In this document: piece by piece, positions 1 through 8,863 of the stretch
Position numbering within the stretch: position 1 is the first letter of the stretch
Layout: each line of letters opens with the position of its first letter
NCBI GenBank assembly: GCA_029266615.1
Contig: JAQSWN010000110.1
Location: 1 to 47,296, forward strand
Direction: 5' to 3'
Source: Polyangiaceae bacterium
GTDB taxonomy: Bacteria > Myxococcota_A > Polyangia > Polyangiales > Polyangiaceae
DNA: 47,296 bases
The notes under the pieces: model-generated
Told to the model about the DNA's origin: nothing
Databases searched by the model: none
The model's input: the letters and a program-made list of their open reading frames with translations, nothing else
Program-made: the position numbers and the translations under genes

Positions 1-861
1 ATCCGCGCGCCCTTTCTCGACTTGGCTCACGACGTCCGAAATTGTCTCGAACTACCGAGCGTCTAACAATCGTAGCGGGGAACGCTCAACGCCGCGACCG
101 AGGACATCGTCGTCATTGTCCTGCACGCGAAGTGCTGCGACGACCAAGCGAGCTGGCAGCGACGCGTGAACGCTTCCACCGCGCTCAAGAGCTATCTCGA
201 CAGCACCTTCCGACGCAGCGCGTTTGGGTCATCGGCGATTTCAACGACGACGTGGACACGTCGATTTACTCAGGTCACGCATCGCCTTACGCGAACTTCG
301 TGAGCGACACGGCGCGCTACCGGTTCCCGAGCAAGGCGCTCTCGGATGCGGGAGTCGCGTCGACCGTCGACTATCCCGACATGATCGATCACCACCTGTT
401 TACGAACGAGGTGAGCGCGCGCGAACGAGCCGGGCAGCAACACGGCCGGCGAGTTCGTGGAGCTCGTCAACATCGGCAGAGCCGCTGCCAACCTCGCGGG
501 GTGGACGCTCAGCGACGGATCGAGCACGCGTCATACCTTCGCGTCGGGTGCATCGCTCGCCGCCGGCAAGAGCATCGTGGTGTTCGGCGGCTCCTCCGGC
601 ATCCCGAGCGGCCTCACCAACGCCGTGGCCGCGTCGACCGGCGGCCTCAACCTTGGCAACAGCGGGGACACGGTGACGCTCAAGAACTCGAGCGGCACCT
701 CGATTGACGGCTTCGCATACTCCTCGTCGCTCGCTGGCTCGGACGGCGTGTCGATCAACTCGAGCCCGGACGCGCGCGCGACCGGCTCCTTCGTGAAGCA
801 CACCGCCGTATCCCCGTTATCCAGCTCTCCCGGCAAACGCGCGACCGGCGCCGCCTGGTAG
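1..861 (+). pseudogene. Broken endonuclease/exonuclease/phosphatase-like protein with C-terminal lamin-tail domain (5' partial)
   Basis: Coding signal is spread over two frames. Positions 100-210 encode a nuclease-family segment (VIVLHAKCCDD, then STALKSYLDSTF). The match continues one frame over at about 205-413 with VWVIGDFNDDVDTS and DMIDHHLFTNEVSA, where GDFND is the signature of the endonuclease/exonuclease/phosphatase fold. From about 421 to 861 the first frame resumes as a lamin-tail domain (ANEPGSNTAGEFVELVN, GWTLSDGSS, ending at TAG 859-861). The end of the nuclease domain, normally with a DHYP motif, is missing between the second and third segments. The intact protein would be a secreted nuclease with a lamin-tail module. 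Either this is a decayed gene or the sequence has errors. The 5' end lies outside the window. Confidence 0.7.
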
Positions 862-959
862 ACACTGCCCATGATAGACGCCAGTGCGGTGGGCTACTGC
901 GTCGCGCCAGCTCCGAGGTCTAGGAGGCCGTCCCGGTCGGGTGGTAGAGGGGGAGGGTC

Positions 960-3900
960 ATGGGCAAATCGCTTGGCGCGGTCGTGGCGCTCCTGCTGGG
1001 CTCCGGTTTTTCGGCCCTCGTGTACCAGACTGCTTGGCAGCGACTGTTCCGGCTGACGTTCGGCGCCTCAACGGCGGCTTCGGCCGCCGTGCTCGCCATC
1101 TTCTTGGGAGGTTTGGGGCTGGGGGGCGCGCTGCTCGGCCGCCGTGTGGAACGCTCGACGCGACCGCTACTGTTTTATGGCAACCTGGAGCTGGGGGTGA
1201 GCGCGCTGGCGGCCGTGAGCCCGCTGCTCTGCGAGGCGACACACTCTTTGTACCTCTGGCTTGGCGGCTCGCAGGCGCTTGGCACATTCGGCGCGACGGC
1301 TCTCCGGCTGTTGCTGGCCGCGCTCGTCATTGGACCCGCCGCCGTACTGATGGGCGGCACGTTGCCCGCCGCGGCCCGTGCGGTCGTGACGGAGGCGGAC
1401 GTTTCGCGCCGCAGCCTGGCCCTGCTCTACTCGTTGAACACGGTCGGCGCCGTGCTCGGTGCGCTGGTCGGTCCGCTCGCGCTGTTCGGTGTGCTCGGAA
1501 CCAAGGCCACGCTGTGGGCGGCGGTTTGCGTGAATGCGCTCGTCGGTATCACGGCGCGCGCATGGGGCCGTCAGGGCCCACCGCTCGAGGCGCGAGGCGA
1601 AAGCAAAGTGGAAGGAGCGGAGAGCCGTCCCGCTCCGACGCAGGCGGAGACGCGCCTGGCCTACGTCGCGGCGGGGCTCGTCGGGTTCGTCTTCTTGGGC
1701 CTGGAGCTCGTCTGGTTTCGTGTGCTCACTCCGCTGCTCGGAGGCACGTCGCTCACTTTCGGCTTGATCTTGGCCTGCGCGCTGGCCGGCATCGGTGTCG
1801 GAGGCTACCTGTTTTCACGCCGCGCGCCTGGAGCGCCCGTCAGCTTGCGATTGGTCGCGCTGACGCTGTCGCTCGAGGCGCTCGGTGCGCTCGTGCCCTT
1901 CGCGTGGGGCGACGGCTTGGCCTTCGTCGCCGTTTACCTGCGCTCCATGGCAAGCCTCGGATTCGGCGAGCTCTTCGGGGGTTGGGTGTTCGTGGCGGGA
2001 GTAGTCGTCCTGCCTGCATCCATCGTGAGCGGCTATCAGTTTCCTGCGCTCCTCGCGCTGCTCGGTCGCGGCCGGGCGGGCGTTGGCGTTCAGGTGGGCA
2101 GGGCTTATGCGTTCAACACGGTGGGGACGCTGTTCGGCTCCCTGCTCGTCGGCTTCTGGCTCTTGCCGGCGATTGGCGCGATCACTCTTTGGCGCGCGCT
2201 GGCGCTCGCCCTCGCGCTCTTGGGTCTCGCGTGCGCAGCGTACGCTTGCGTGAAGGGACGTGCGCTGTGGTCCGCTCTGCCGGCAGTCGCTTGCTCGCTC
2301 CTGGCTCTGTTGCTCGGCACGAGCCAGGGACCGACGAACTTCTTTCGTCACTCGCCGATCGGCGCTGGGCGCCAGCTGGCCCGGCCGACTGGGCCCAACG
2401 AGCCGAAGAAGTGGCGACACGAACGAGCCCACAACCTGCTGTGGGCGCGTGACGGCGTGGAGACGTCCGTCGCCATCAGCGGGAGCGCCGGGCTCTCCTT
2501 CCTCGTGAATGGCAAGACCGACGGCGCGGTCGTTCAAGATCGCGGCACCCAGGCTTTTCTCGGCCTCCTGCCGGCCGCGCTTCATGGTAACGCCAAGCAC
2601 GCGTTCGTCGTCGGTTTGGGCACCGGGATGACGTCAGGGCTTTTGGCGCGTGTTCCTGGCATCGTCCGCGTGGACGTGGCCGAGCTGGAGCCCTCCGTGC
2701 TGGAGATGGCGCGGCGGGCGCGCCTGGCCAACGGGGCCGTGCTCGAAAACCCCAAGGTGTCGGTGTTGTTGGGGGACGGGCGCGAGCTCTTGCTCACGGG
2801 GCGCCAGAGCTACGACGTCATCATCAGCGAGCCCAGCAATCCCTACCGCGCGGGGGTCGCCGCCCTCTTCACCCACGAGTATTACGCAGCGGCAGCGTCG
2901 CGGCTCAACCGAGGCGGCCTGTTTGCCCAGTGGTTTCAAGGGTACGAAGTGGACGCGCGCGCGGTCGCGCAGACTCTGTCCACGCTGCGCTCGGTCTTTC
3001 CGCACGTCACCATCTGGGGACCGGAGGGCAACGACATGATCTTGATGGCGTCGTTCGAGCCGCAGGTAATCGACGTGTCGCGCCTGCGCACGGAGCTCGA
3101 GCACGAAGCTTACGCTCGATGGATGCTGCGTGCTTGGAGCATGGAAGGGCCCGAGGGGCTCGTTGCCCATTCTCTTGCGAACGCCTCCACCGTCGAGAAG
3201 CTCATCGCGGGCTTGCCCATGGACATCAACACCGACGACGTGAACTCGCTCGAGCTCGCGGTCAGCGGCACGTTGGGAGACAGGCGCTACTCGGTCACCG
3301 CGGATCTGCACGCAACTTTAGGCCCGCTGGACTATCGCCCCGTCGTCCGCGGGGAGCTGGATTGGGCTCGCGTGGAAGAGCTTCGCCACCGCTCGATTTG
3401 GGAGGGGTACCGGGGGGAAGCCCCGCCATCGGCCCGCGCCCGGGCGGTGACGCAAGGCTGCGGCGGCAGCATGAAGCGAGCCAAGGAGGCGTGGCCGGCG
3501 GACGCCGCCCCGCTCGACGCGGTCGAGGTTTGGGTTCGGGCCTATGTGGGCGCCCTGGACGGCGCTGACGACGTCCCGCCGCTCGCCGCTCGCCTCGAGG
3601 CCGAGGGATTCCTGGCCGAGTCCCTGCTTGTCCGGGAGCGTTGGCTCCACGCTCGTGGAGATACGGCCGGGGCCGTCGCGCTGCTCGTTCAAGCGGTGGA
3701 CGATCTCCGAAAGACGGCGTTGCCGCTGTGTGATGCCGGCGCGCGAGCGCTCAAGCGCGCCAGCGCCTTGGCGACTCGGCATCCCGAGCATGCTGCCGTC
3801 CTCTTGCGCGCGCTCGCCCGAGGGCCGCTTGCCGTCCACCTCGAGGACGAGCAGCGGCTGAAGACGATGCTGCATATCGGCGGCACGAAGCCCCCGCTCT

Positions 3901-4100
3901 GTCTCGAGGCGATCGGAGGCCAAAGCGTGAGCCCCTTCTGGGAATCGGGCCCCCTCGCGCTCTATGCGTCGTGCTTGAGCGCAGCACGTTCTCCCGCCGC
4001 TCCTCAGGCTCAGGAGGCCTTCGCCGAATACCTAGCGAGCGAACCGGTGACGTTCACGACCCGCACCGGCTCCGAGCCCGCGGAAGCCACCGCCGATTGA
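960..4100 (+). CDS. Fused MFS-type membrane domain / spermidine synthase-like protein
   Basis: 1046 residues. The N-terminal half (about 1-480) is a series of hydrophobic segments with Gly-rich motifs (FLGGLGLGGALLG) typical of the transporter-like part of fused MFS/spermidine synthase proteins. A Rossmann-type SAM-binding domain follows, with GLGTGM at about 552 and an acidic ribose-binding strand (VDVAELEP). The loop that carries the catalytic Asp in true spermidine synthases reads SEPSNPYRAG here (about 622), so aminopropyl transfer is doubtful. The last 300 residues are Ala/Leu-rich and helical with no family I recognise. The ATG at 960 follows a purine-rich stretch (gagggggaggg). It lies alone between the broken nuclease gene and the GH3 gene, 75 bp upstream of the latter. 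Substrate unknown. Confidence 0.85.
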   Translation: MGKSLGAVVALLLGSGFSALVYQTAWQRLFRLTFGASTAASAAVLAIFLGGLGLGGALLGRRVERSTRPLLFYGNLELGVSALAAVSPLLCEATHSLYLWLGGSQALGTFGATALRLLLAALVIGPAAVLMGGTLPAAARAVVTEADVSRRSLALLYSLNTVGAVLGALVGPLALFGVLGTKATLWAAVCVNALVGITARAWGRQGPPLEARGESKVEGAESRPAPTQAETRLAYVAAGLVGFVFLGLELVWFRVLTPLLGGTSLTFGLILACALAGIGVGGYLFSRRAPGAPVSLRLVALTLSLEALGALVPFAWGDGLAFVAVYLRSMASLGFGELFGGWVFVAGVVVLPASIVSGYQFPALLALLGRGRAGVGVQVGRAYAFNTVGTLFGSLLVGFWLLPAIGAITLWRALALALALLGLACAAYACVKGRALWSALPAVACSLLALLLGTSQGPTNFFRHSPIGAGRQLARPTGPNEPKKWRHERAHNLLWARDGVETSVAISGSAGLSFLVNGKTDGAVVQDRGTQAFLGLLPAALHGNAKHAFVVGLGTGMTSGLLARVPGIVRVDVAELEPSVLEMARRARLANGAVLENPKVSVLLGDGRELLLTGRQSYDVIISEPSNPYRAGVAALFTHEYYAAAASRLNRGGLFAQWFQGYEVDARAVAQTLSTLRSVFPHVTIWGPEGNDMILMASFEPQVIDVSRLRTELEHEAYARWMLRAWSMEGPEGLVAHSLANASTVEKLIAGLPMDINTDDVNSLELAVSGTLGDRRYSVTADLHATLGPLDYRPVVRGELDWARVEELRHRSIWEGYRGEAPPSARARAVTQGCGGSMKRAKEAWPADAAPLDAVEVWVRAYVGALDGADDVPPLAARLEAEGFLAESLLVRERWLHARGDTAGAVALLVQAVDDLRKTALPLCDAGARALKRASALATRHPEHAAVLLRALARGPLAVHLEDEQRLKTMLHIGGTKPPLCLEAIGGQSVSPFWESGPLALYASCLSAARSPAAPQAQEAFAEYLASEPVTFTTRTGSEPAEATAD

Positions 4101-4175
4101 TGCGCTATCGCGCAGATCTCCCGGTCATTTGCGCGAGGACTTCGCGCCGCGCGAGCGGCGAGCTATCACGACGAC

Positions 4176-6656
4176 ATGACGCTGGTGAAGCGAGGCGTGC
4201 GGTCGGTCTGGGGCATCTCGGTGGGCGGGCTGCTCACCATTCATGGTTGCTCGGGCTCCAGCGAGCCGGGCGCGCCTGCCGGAGCTGTCGGTGGAGAGCC
4301 ATCGCAGGCGGGGGAGCCGGCAACGTCGCGGCCCGAGGGGGGGCTCGGCGGCGAGCCGACCAGCGGCGGCGGTCGACCGGGCGCCGGCGCGACGGCTGGC
4401 GGCGCGGGGCTAGAGCCCGCGGGGGGCATCGGCGGCGTCGACGACACGGCGGCGGGGGCGGGCGGCGCTCTCTCGACCTCGGCCGGGCAGGGTGGCGGCG
4501 GACAGGGTGGCGACGGAGAGGGTGGTGTCTCGAGTGACGCCGCGTGTGCGAGCTCACCAGTCGAGTACGCCAGCTACCTCTCACCGCAGCACCCTGACGT
4601 TGCCAGCGGCGTGGCCGGCCTCAGCCCCGAGCAACGGAGAGCCCTCCTCAGTGGTGGTCAGCGCGTCACGCCTGATTGGTGGACCATCGACTTCGACGCA
4701 AGTGGCTCGCCCGCGCTCGGTCTGGATGACATGCCACTGCGGAATGGCTCGCGGGGGGTTGCACAGCTGAACGGCGGAGAAGCGACGACTTGGGCCGTAG
4801 CAGCTGCTCGGGGTGCGTCCTTCGACGTCGACCTAGAGTATCGGGTCGGCGCCGCACAAGGCCGCGAGATGAGGGCCTTCAAGTACGACGTCGCGCTTGC
4901 TCCGATGCTCGACGTGGTGCGCCACCCCGGATGGGGCCGCGCGCAAGAGTCGTACGGGGAGGACCCCGTCGTCGCCGGCAACCTCGGCGCCGCCTTCATT
5001 CGCGGTCTTCAGGAAGAGAAGGTCATGGCTTGCCCAGGGCACATTGGCGTCTACGAAGCGGAGAACAACCGTGGCGATGGCGACGCCGAGGCCAACGGTA
5101 ACCGTGTCGTGGACGCGCAAACGCTGCACGAAAACTACACGCGCAGTTTCGAAATCGCGGTCGAGAAGGCCGACCCCGCGTGCATGATGACCGCTTACAA
5201 CCGCGTCAACGGCGCGCGGGCCGCTCAGAGCCACGACCTTCTCACCCAAATCGCGCGAAACGAGTGGCGAAAGGAGGGCGGGGGCTGGACAGGCTTCATG
5301 GTCTCGAGTCGGTGGGCAACCGTTGCCAATCAAGGCGCCGCGTCGCTGCTCGCGGGGCTGGACCTGGAGATGCCTGACAACAACGCTTTCCGCTCTCTCG
5401 CGACGGACGTCAACGTGAGCGCTCGCGTCACGGAGGCAGCGACGCGCATCGTCAACGCGCGCTACAAGTTTGGCCACCACACCGCCGAGCACAAGAACTC
5501 GCCTCTCGCCCCAGAAATCGTCGACGATCCTGACCACCGCTCGCTGGCGCGCGAGACCGCGCTGAAGGGGGCTGTGCTGCTGAAAAATACGGGGATTCTG
5601 CCGCTGCCCCCCTCCGCGAGCGTCGTGTTCCTCGGGCCCGACGCGGCGCTGCCCGCGTCGAGCTTTGCCGGCGATCGACCCTCCGGTCTGGGTGACGGCG
5701 GCAGCAGCCGCACCGTCCCGCCCTACGCGATTTCGTACTTGTCGGGCCTCAAGTCGCACCCCAGCGCGTCTGCCATGACCATCACCTCGAGCCCGAACGC
5801 CGCCGCAGCAGCCTCGGCCGACGTCGCAATCATTCCGGTCGTGATGGGGTGGGAAGACGAAGGCGAAGGCTACGACGTCGGCAGAGATCGCGTCGATCTC
5901 ACGCTCAGCGGAGCCCATCCGGTTCATTGGACGACGAAGCCGGGGGCGTTCATCGCGCAGGCCGCCGCCGCGAATCCCAACGTGATCGTCCTCTTGACCG
6001 TCGGCAGCGCAATCGTGATGGAGGACTGGGCGGCCTCGGCGAACGCCATCGTGCAAACGTTTTACCCCGGTCAAGAGGGCGGTAACGCGCTCGCCCAGTT
6101 GTTGCTCGGCGAAGTCAATTTTTCCGGGAAGCTGCCGTTCACGATCGCGCGCAGCAGCGCTGACTACCCGACATTCTCCAACACGACCGCCGGCGACGTG
6201 ACCATCGACTACTACCACGGCTATCGAAAGCTCGACCACGAGGGCAAGACTCCACGGTTCTGGTTCGGCTTCGGGCTCAGCTACACGAGCTACGCCTACG
6301 GGGAGCTCGAGGTGCCGTGTGCGGAGGGCGTCTCGGAGTCGGGGGCGCTTCGCGTGGTCGTGCCCGTGACCAACACCGGCACCATGGCGGGCGAAGAGGT
6401 GGTGCAGCTCTATGTCGGCTATCCGAGCAGCGGCGACGTGCGGCGGCCGATCAAGGAGCTGAAAGCGTTCGCCCGTGTTCACCTCGAGCCTGGACAGACC
6501 AAGCGCGTGAACCTATCGGTGCCGGCGCGTGACCTGCGGTACTGGAGCGAGACGGGCTGGAAGATCCAGCTCGGCGAGCACCGCGTCTACGTCGGGCCGA
6601 GCGCGGACCCGGCAAACCTGAAGTCTGCTCCGTTCGACGTCTATGAACCGAGGTGA
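4176..6656 (+). CDS. Glycoside hydrolase family 3 lipoprotein (beta-glucosidase-like), probably lacking its nucleophile
   Basis: 826 residues. A signal sequence ends in a lipobox (LLTIHGC, Cys25) and is followed by a 110-residue Gly/Ala/Ser linker, so it is probably an outer-membrane-anchored lipoprotein. The GH3 N-terminal barrel is recognisable (APMLDVVRHPGWGR, SYGEDP, MMTAYNRVNG, AGLDLEMP). The GH3 C-terminal domain follows (AVLLKNTGILPLP, and an EDEGEGYD region at about 560 where the acid/base lies), then a fibronectin-III-like end (EEVVQLYVGYPSSG, RPIKELKAF). Active GH3 enzymes carry the nucleophile Asp in a S-D-W motif; here the sequence is GFMVSSRWATV (373-383). The usual K-H motif is CPGHIGV (286-292). 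The fold is secure. Hydrolysis is doubtful, and a carbohydrate-binding role is possible. Confidence 0.85.
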   Translation: MTLVKRGVRSVWGISVGGLLTIHGCSGSSEPGAPAGAVGGEPSQAGEPATSRPEGGLGGEPTSGGGRPGAGATAGGAGLEPAGGIGGVDDTAAGAGGALSTSAGQGGGGQGGDGEGGVSSDAACASSPVEYASYLSPQHPDVASGVAGLSPEQRRALLSGGQRVTPDWWTIDFDASGSPALGLDDMPLRNGSRGVAQLNGGEATTWAVAAARGASFDVDLEYRVGAAQGREMRAFKYDVALAPMLDVVRHPGWGRAQESYGEDPVVAGNLGAAFIRGLQEEKVMACPGHIGVYEAENNRGDGDAEANGNRVVDAQTLHENYTRSFEIAVEKADPACMMTAYNRVNGARAAQSHDLLTQIARNEWRKEGGGWTGFMVSSRWATVANQGAASLLAGLDLEMPDNNAFRSLATDVNVSARVTEAATRIVNARYKFGHHTAEHKNSPLAPEIVDDPDHRSLARETALKGAVLLKNTGILPLPPSASVVFLGPDAALPASSFAGDRPSGLGDGGSSRTVPPYAISYLSGLKSHPSASAMTITSSPNAAAAASADVAIIPVVMGWEDEGEGYDVGRDRVDLTLSGAHPVHWTTKPGAFIAQAAAANPNVIVLLTVGSAIVMEDWAASANAIVQTFYPGQEGGNALAQLLLGEVNFSGKLPFTIARSSADYPTFSNTTAGDVTIDYYHGYRKLDHEGKTPRFWFGFGLSYTSYAYGELEVPCAEGVSESGALRVVVPVTNTGTMAGEEVVQLYVGYPSSGDVRRPIKELKAFARVHLEPGQTKRVNLSVPARDLRYWSETGWKIQLGEHRVYVGPSADPANLKSAPFDVYEPR

Positions 6657-7032
6657 TGCGGCGAGTTGGGGCCCCAGCCCAAAGCGCTGCTGAAGCCGGC
6701 TCTCCGTTTTCTTTCCACTGCTTGCGCAGCGCACTTCAAAGCGAAAGCGCGCAGTTCGTCTAGCGCAGCAAGAGCGTGGGCCTCGAACGGCTCGGGCTCG
6801 TTGTTCGTTTCGAGTCAGGTGTCCGCTGATGGTGGGTAGTAGTGAACGCCTGGGACAACACCCACGCGACCTCGATACCGGGTTGCTGTCTTTCCTACTC
6901 GGTCGGGGCAGCGCCCGGCTGCATGCGGTTAGCCGTTGCCTGGCCGTGTTTGGGGACGCGAGCGGCCCCCAACAGACCGCAAGCCAGTACAATGGGTCGG
7001 CGCAGCCATGTGGTACGACGAGACCATCAGCC
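6657..7032. other. Intergenic stretch of 376 bp
   Basis: This stretch separates the GH3 gene from the IPT/TIG lipoprotein gene. Its first 60 bp hold a degenerate copy of the repeat found again around the tRNA-Pro gene. A TACAAT at 6988-6993 resembles a -10 element but has no convincing -35 partner. The open frame upstream of 7033 has no lipoprotein-like or domain-like sequence, so I treat it as non-coding. Confidence 0.5.
6663..6720. repeat. Degenerate copy of the tRNA-Pro-associated repeat
   Basis: The core ggggccccagcccaaagcgc, followed by tgctgaagccgg, matches 8734-8775 with a handful of mismatches. The element then jumps to ttttctttccactg, which corresponds to the T-tract end of the other copies. 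The hairpin present at 8598-8623 and 8789-8814 appears to be deleted here. It sits directly after the GH3 stop codon. Together with the copies at 8562 and 8734 it brackets the IPT lipoprotein gene. Confidence 0.55.
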
Positions 7033-8550
7033 ATGAATGGACTGAAGCGAGCTGCTATTTCGGGGTTAGTGCTTGGGCTTTGGTCGTACGGCTGCGGAAC
7101 CACGATCGACGACTCCGGCCCCGCCGCCATCGCCGGGCAAAGTGGCGAAAGCATCGCCAATGCGGGGGCCTTCGCCGGAGCAGGGGCAGCCGGCGGCGGC
7201 GCTAGCGGCGACGGGGGAAGCGGCGCTGTCGACAACGGGCGCAGTGCAGGCGACGGAGGGGGAGGCGTTGGAGGCGTCGAAGTCCCTGAAGGCGTTGGTG
7301 GCGACGGCGTTGGAGGCGACGGCGGCGATTGCGATAGCGGCCGGGTGCTGAACGTGGGCGGCGGAGGTGACGGCGGTGTCAACGACGGCGCGTTGCGGCT
7401 TGCCAGCATCGACTACGTCTCGCCTTACGTGGCCTACCTGGGGGAGCAGCAGAGCGTGATCATCCGAGGCGCGCATTTTCCGAAAGCGGCTACGGTGTGC
7501 TTCGGCAAACAGCGCGCGGTGAGCGTCGAAGTCAGGAGCTCCACCGAAATCCGAGCGACGCCTCCGCCGATCCACGCCGCTGGGCGCGTGCTCGTGACGC
7601 TGGGTGCAGGGGTCGACATGGCTCGCGCCAGTGCCGAGCTCGTGGTTCGGCCCCACCCGAGCTACGTGTACACGTCGCTGGTCACCGATGTGGGCTTTCA
7701 AGATCGACACGTGCTGTACGACGCCGAACGCGACGCGGTCTTCAGTTATTGCTCCTGGTTTGGCGATTATAGCGCGAAGACGCCCTCCACCATCAACCGC
7801 TACGGCTACGACGACGTGACGGGCGCCTGGACGATGACGTCTTCCTACGTCCCGGAGCTGTGGGACATTGGCATGAGCCCCGACGGGCAATACCTGCTCG
7901 CGCTGGGTACCGATCGACTTTGGCTGTTGGATCCGCTGACGTTGAGCTCGCTCGGGCACGTCGACTTCGCTCGGGTTCAGTTTGGCACGGCCGGACAACT
8001 CGGCGTCGCCAACGACGGCCAAGTGCTGCTTCGTGACCTGGGCAAAGCCTATTCACTCGTGCACCAGGCCTTCACGCCAGCTGCGTTCCCCGGCGGCATT
8101 GGCATCATTTTCTCGGCCGATGGCAGCCGTGGCGTCGTGGGCGACGCCAACACTAGCGCCACCATACCGTTGTCCATCTACGACGCGAGCACCGGTCACA
8201 TCACGCCGTCGCAGACCCTGGAGTACTTTCAGCTACCCAGCCTCGACCGCACAGGGTCTCGCTATTTCTCTGGGGGTAATCTCCGCGACGCCAGTCTGTC
8301 TCTGATCGGCGGCGTCCCGACGTACATGGGCTACATGCGCCCCGACGGCAGGCGCGCCTACGAGGTAGACGGAACCGATCGCACGCGCATCCACACTTAT
8401 GACTTAACGGGCGACGGCCCGAGCTTTCCGAAGCTCGCCGATCTCGTGGCCGCCGACGCCATCGACGGATACTGGTTGCACGCCAGCCTGGACAGCAGGT
8501 TCATGTTCGCGCCTGGGCCGAGGACGTTCGTCGTGCTGCCTCTGCCGTAG
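7033..8550 (+). CDS. IPT/TIG-domain lipoprotein with Gly-rich linker
   Basis: 505 residues from the ATG at 7033, chosen because a clean signal peptide and lipobox follow at once (LWSYGC). After the Cys comes a Gly/Ala/Asp-rich linker to about residue 118. An IPT/TIG immunoglobulin-like domain spans about 126-205 (IDYVSPYVAYLGEQQSVIIRG and a VTLGAG strand). The C-terminal 300 residues hold repeated beta-strand segments (MSPDGQYLLALGTDRLWLLD, IIFSADGSRGVVGD) resembling a WD40/YVTN-type beta-propeller. It is probably a surface-exposed lipoprotein. Two-domain TIG plus propeller architecture suggests binding rather than catalysis. No catalytic motif is seen. It is flanked on both sides by copies of a dispersed repeat. 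Confidence 0.8.
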   Translation: MNGLKRAAISGLVLGLWSYGCGTTIDDSGPAAIAGQSGESIANAGAFAGAGAAGGGASGDGGSGAVDNGRSAGDGGGGVGGVEVPEGVGGDGVGGDGGDCDSGRVLNVGGGGDGGVNDGALRLASIDYVSPYVAYLGEQQSVIIRGAHFPKAATVCFGKQRAVSVEVRSSTEIRATPPPIHAAGRVLVTLGAGVDMARASAELVVRPHPSYVYTSLVTDVGFQDRHVLYDAERDAVFSYCSWFGDYSAKTPSTINRYGYDDVTGAWTMTSSYVPELWDIGMSPDGQYLLALGTDRLWLLDPLTLSSLGHVDFARVQFGTAGQLGVANDGQVLLRDLGKAYSLVHQAFTPAAFPGGIGIIFSADGSRGVVGDANTSATIPLSIYDASTGHITPSQTLEYFQLPSLDRTGSRYFSGGNLRDASLSLIGGVPTYMGYMRPDGRRAYEVDGTDRTRIHTYDLTGDGPSFPKLADLVAADAIDGYWLHASLDSRFMFAPGPRTFVVLPLP

Positions 8551-8561
8551 CGCCCCCGCCG

Positions 8562-8673
8562 CAAACGGTTGCTGAAGCCGGTTCGCTCAAAGCAAACGGC
8601 CCCGGTCGTTGTCGACCAGGGCCGCTTCTTTTTTCCACTCAGTCGGGGCGGGCAGATTCGAACTGCCGACCTC
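8562..8673. repeat. Copy 1 of a 110-bp repeat carrying a terminator and a tRNA-Pro 3' fragment
   Basis: From caaacggttgctgaagccgg to gacctc this matches 8754-8863 almost base for base. The few differences are an extra g near the start and a slightly altered T-tract. The last 31 bases (8643-8673) equal, on the minus strand, the variable loop, T arm and 3' acceptor strand of the intact tRNA-Pro at 8833-8906. The anticodon and D arm are absent, so this is a tRNA remnant. Confidence 0.85.
8598..8634 (+). terminator. Hairpin terminator after the IPT lipoprotein gene
   Basis: An 11-bp stem with one C/A mismatch (8598-8608 with 8613-8623) and a TTGT loop is followed by a T-rich run at 8626-8634. 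It lies 48 bp after the stop codon at 8550. The opposite strand also has a T-rich tail (ccgtttgcttt), so it may work both ways. Confidence 0.65.
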
Positions 8674-8682
8674 GTCGGTTAT

Positions 8683-8724
8683 CGGGAGCTTCGCTCCCGC
8701 CCCGCTGAAGTAAATTCAGCGGGG
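8683..8724. other. Two adjacent hairpins between the repeat copies
   Basis: The first is CGGGAG/CTCCCG with a cttcg loop (8683-8699). The second is a perfect 10-bp stem (8700-8709 with 8715-8724) with a gtaaa loop. Two GGGGCCCC palindromes follow at 8721 and 8741. Together they fill the 80 bp between the two repeat copies. They may be remnants of an inserted element or an RNA processing signal; the role is unknown. Confidence 0.5.
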
Positions 8725-8753
8725 CCCCACCCTTGAGTTTGGGGCCCCATCCC

Positions 8754-8863
8754 CAAACGTTGCTGAAGCCGGTTCGCTCAAAGCAAACGGCCCCGGTCGT
8801 TGTCGACCAGGGCCGTCTTTTTTTCCACTCAGTCGGGGCGGGCAGATTCGAACTGCCGACCTC
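8754..8863. repeat. Copy 2 of the 110-bp repeat, overlapping the intact tRNA-Pro gene
   Basis: It is nearly identical to 8562-8673. Its right end lies inside the tRNA gene, covering the 3' acceptor strand, T arm and variable loop. The preceding bases from 8734 (gagtttggggccccatcccc) match the copy at 6663. Confidence 0.85.
8789..8824 (-). terminator. Bidirectional hairpin terminator downstream of tRNA-Pro
   Basis: The same 11-bp stem as at 8598 (8789-8799 with 8804-8814) lies 19-44 bp beyond the 3' end of the minus-strand tRNA. Read from the minus strand, the stem is followed by a T-rich stretch (ccgtttgcttt). On the plus strand it is followed by a T-run at 8816-8824. Confidence 0.6.

Noticed and set aside
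884..2452. Long plus-strand frame of 522 codons inside the MFS/spermidine synthase gene
   Set aside because: Arg/Gly/Ala-rich shadow of the real frame, with no domain; a high-GC effect.
4260..4520. Gly-rich repeats as a separate repeat element
   Set aside because: They are low-complexity linker codons after a lipobox, as in the other lipoproteins here, not a DNA repeat family.
4833..6482. Long minus-strand frame of 549 codons opposite the GH3 gene
   Set aside because: It has His/Arg/Val-rich composition typical of antisense frames and no motifs, while the plus frame has clear GH3 domains.
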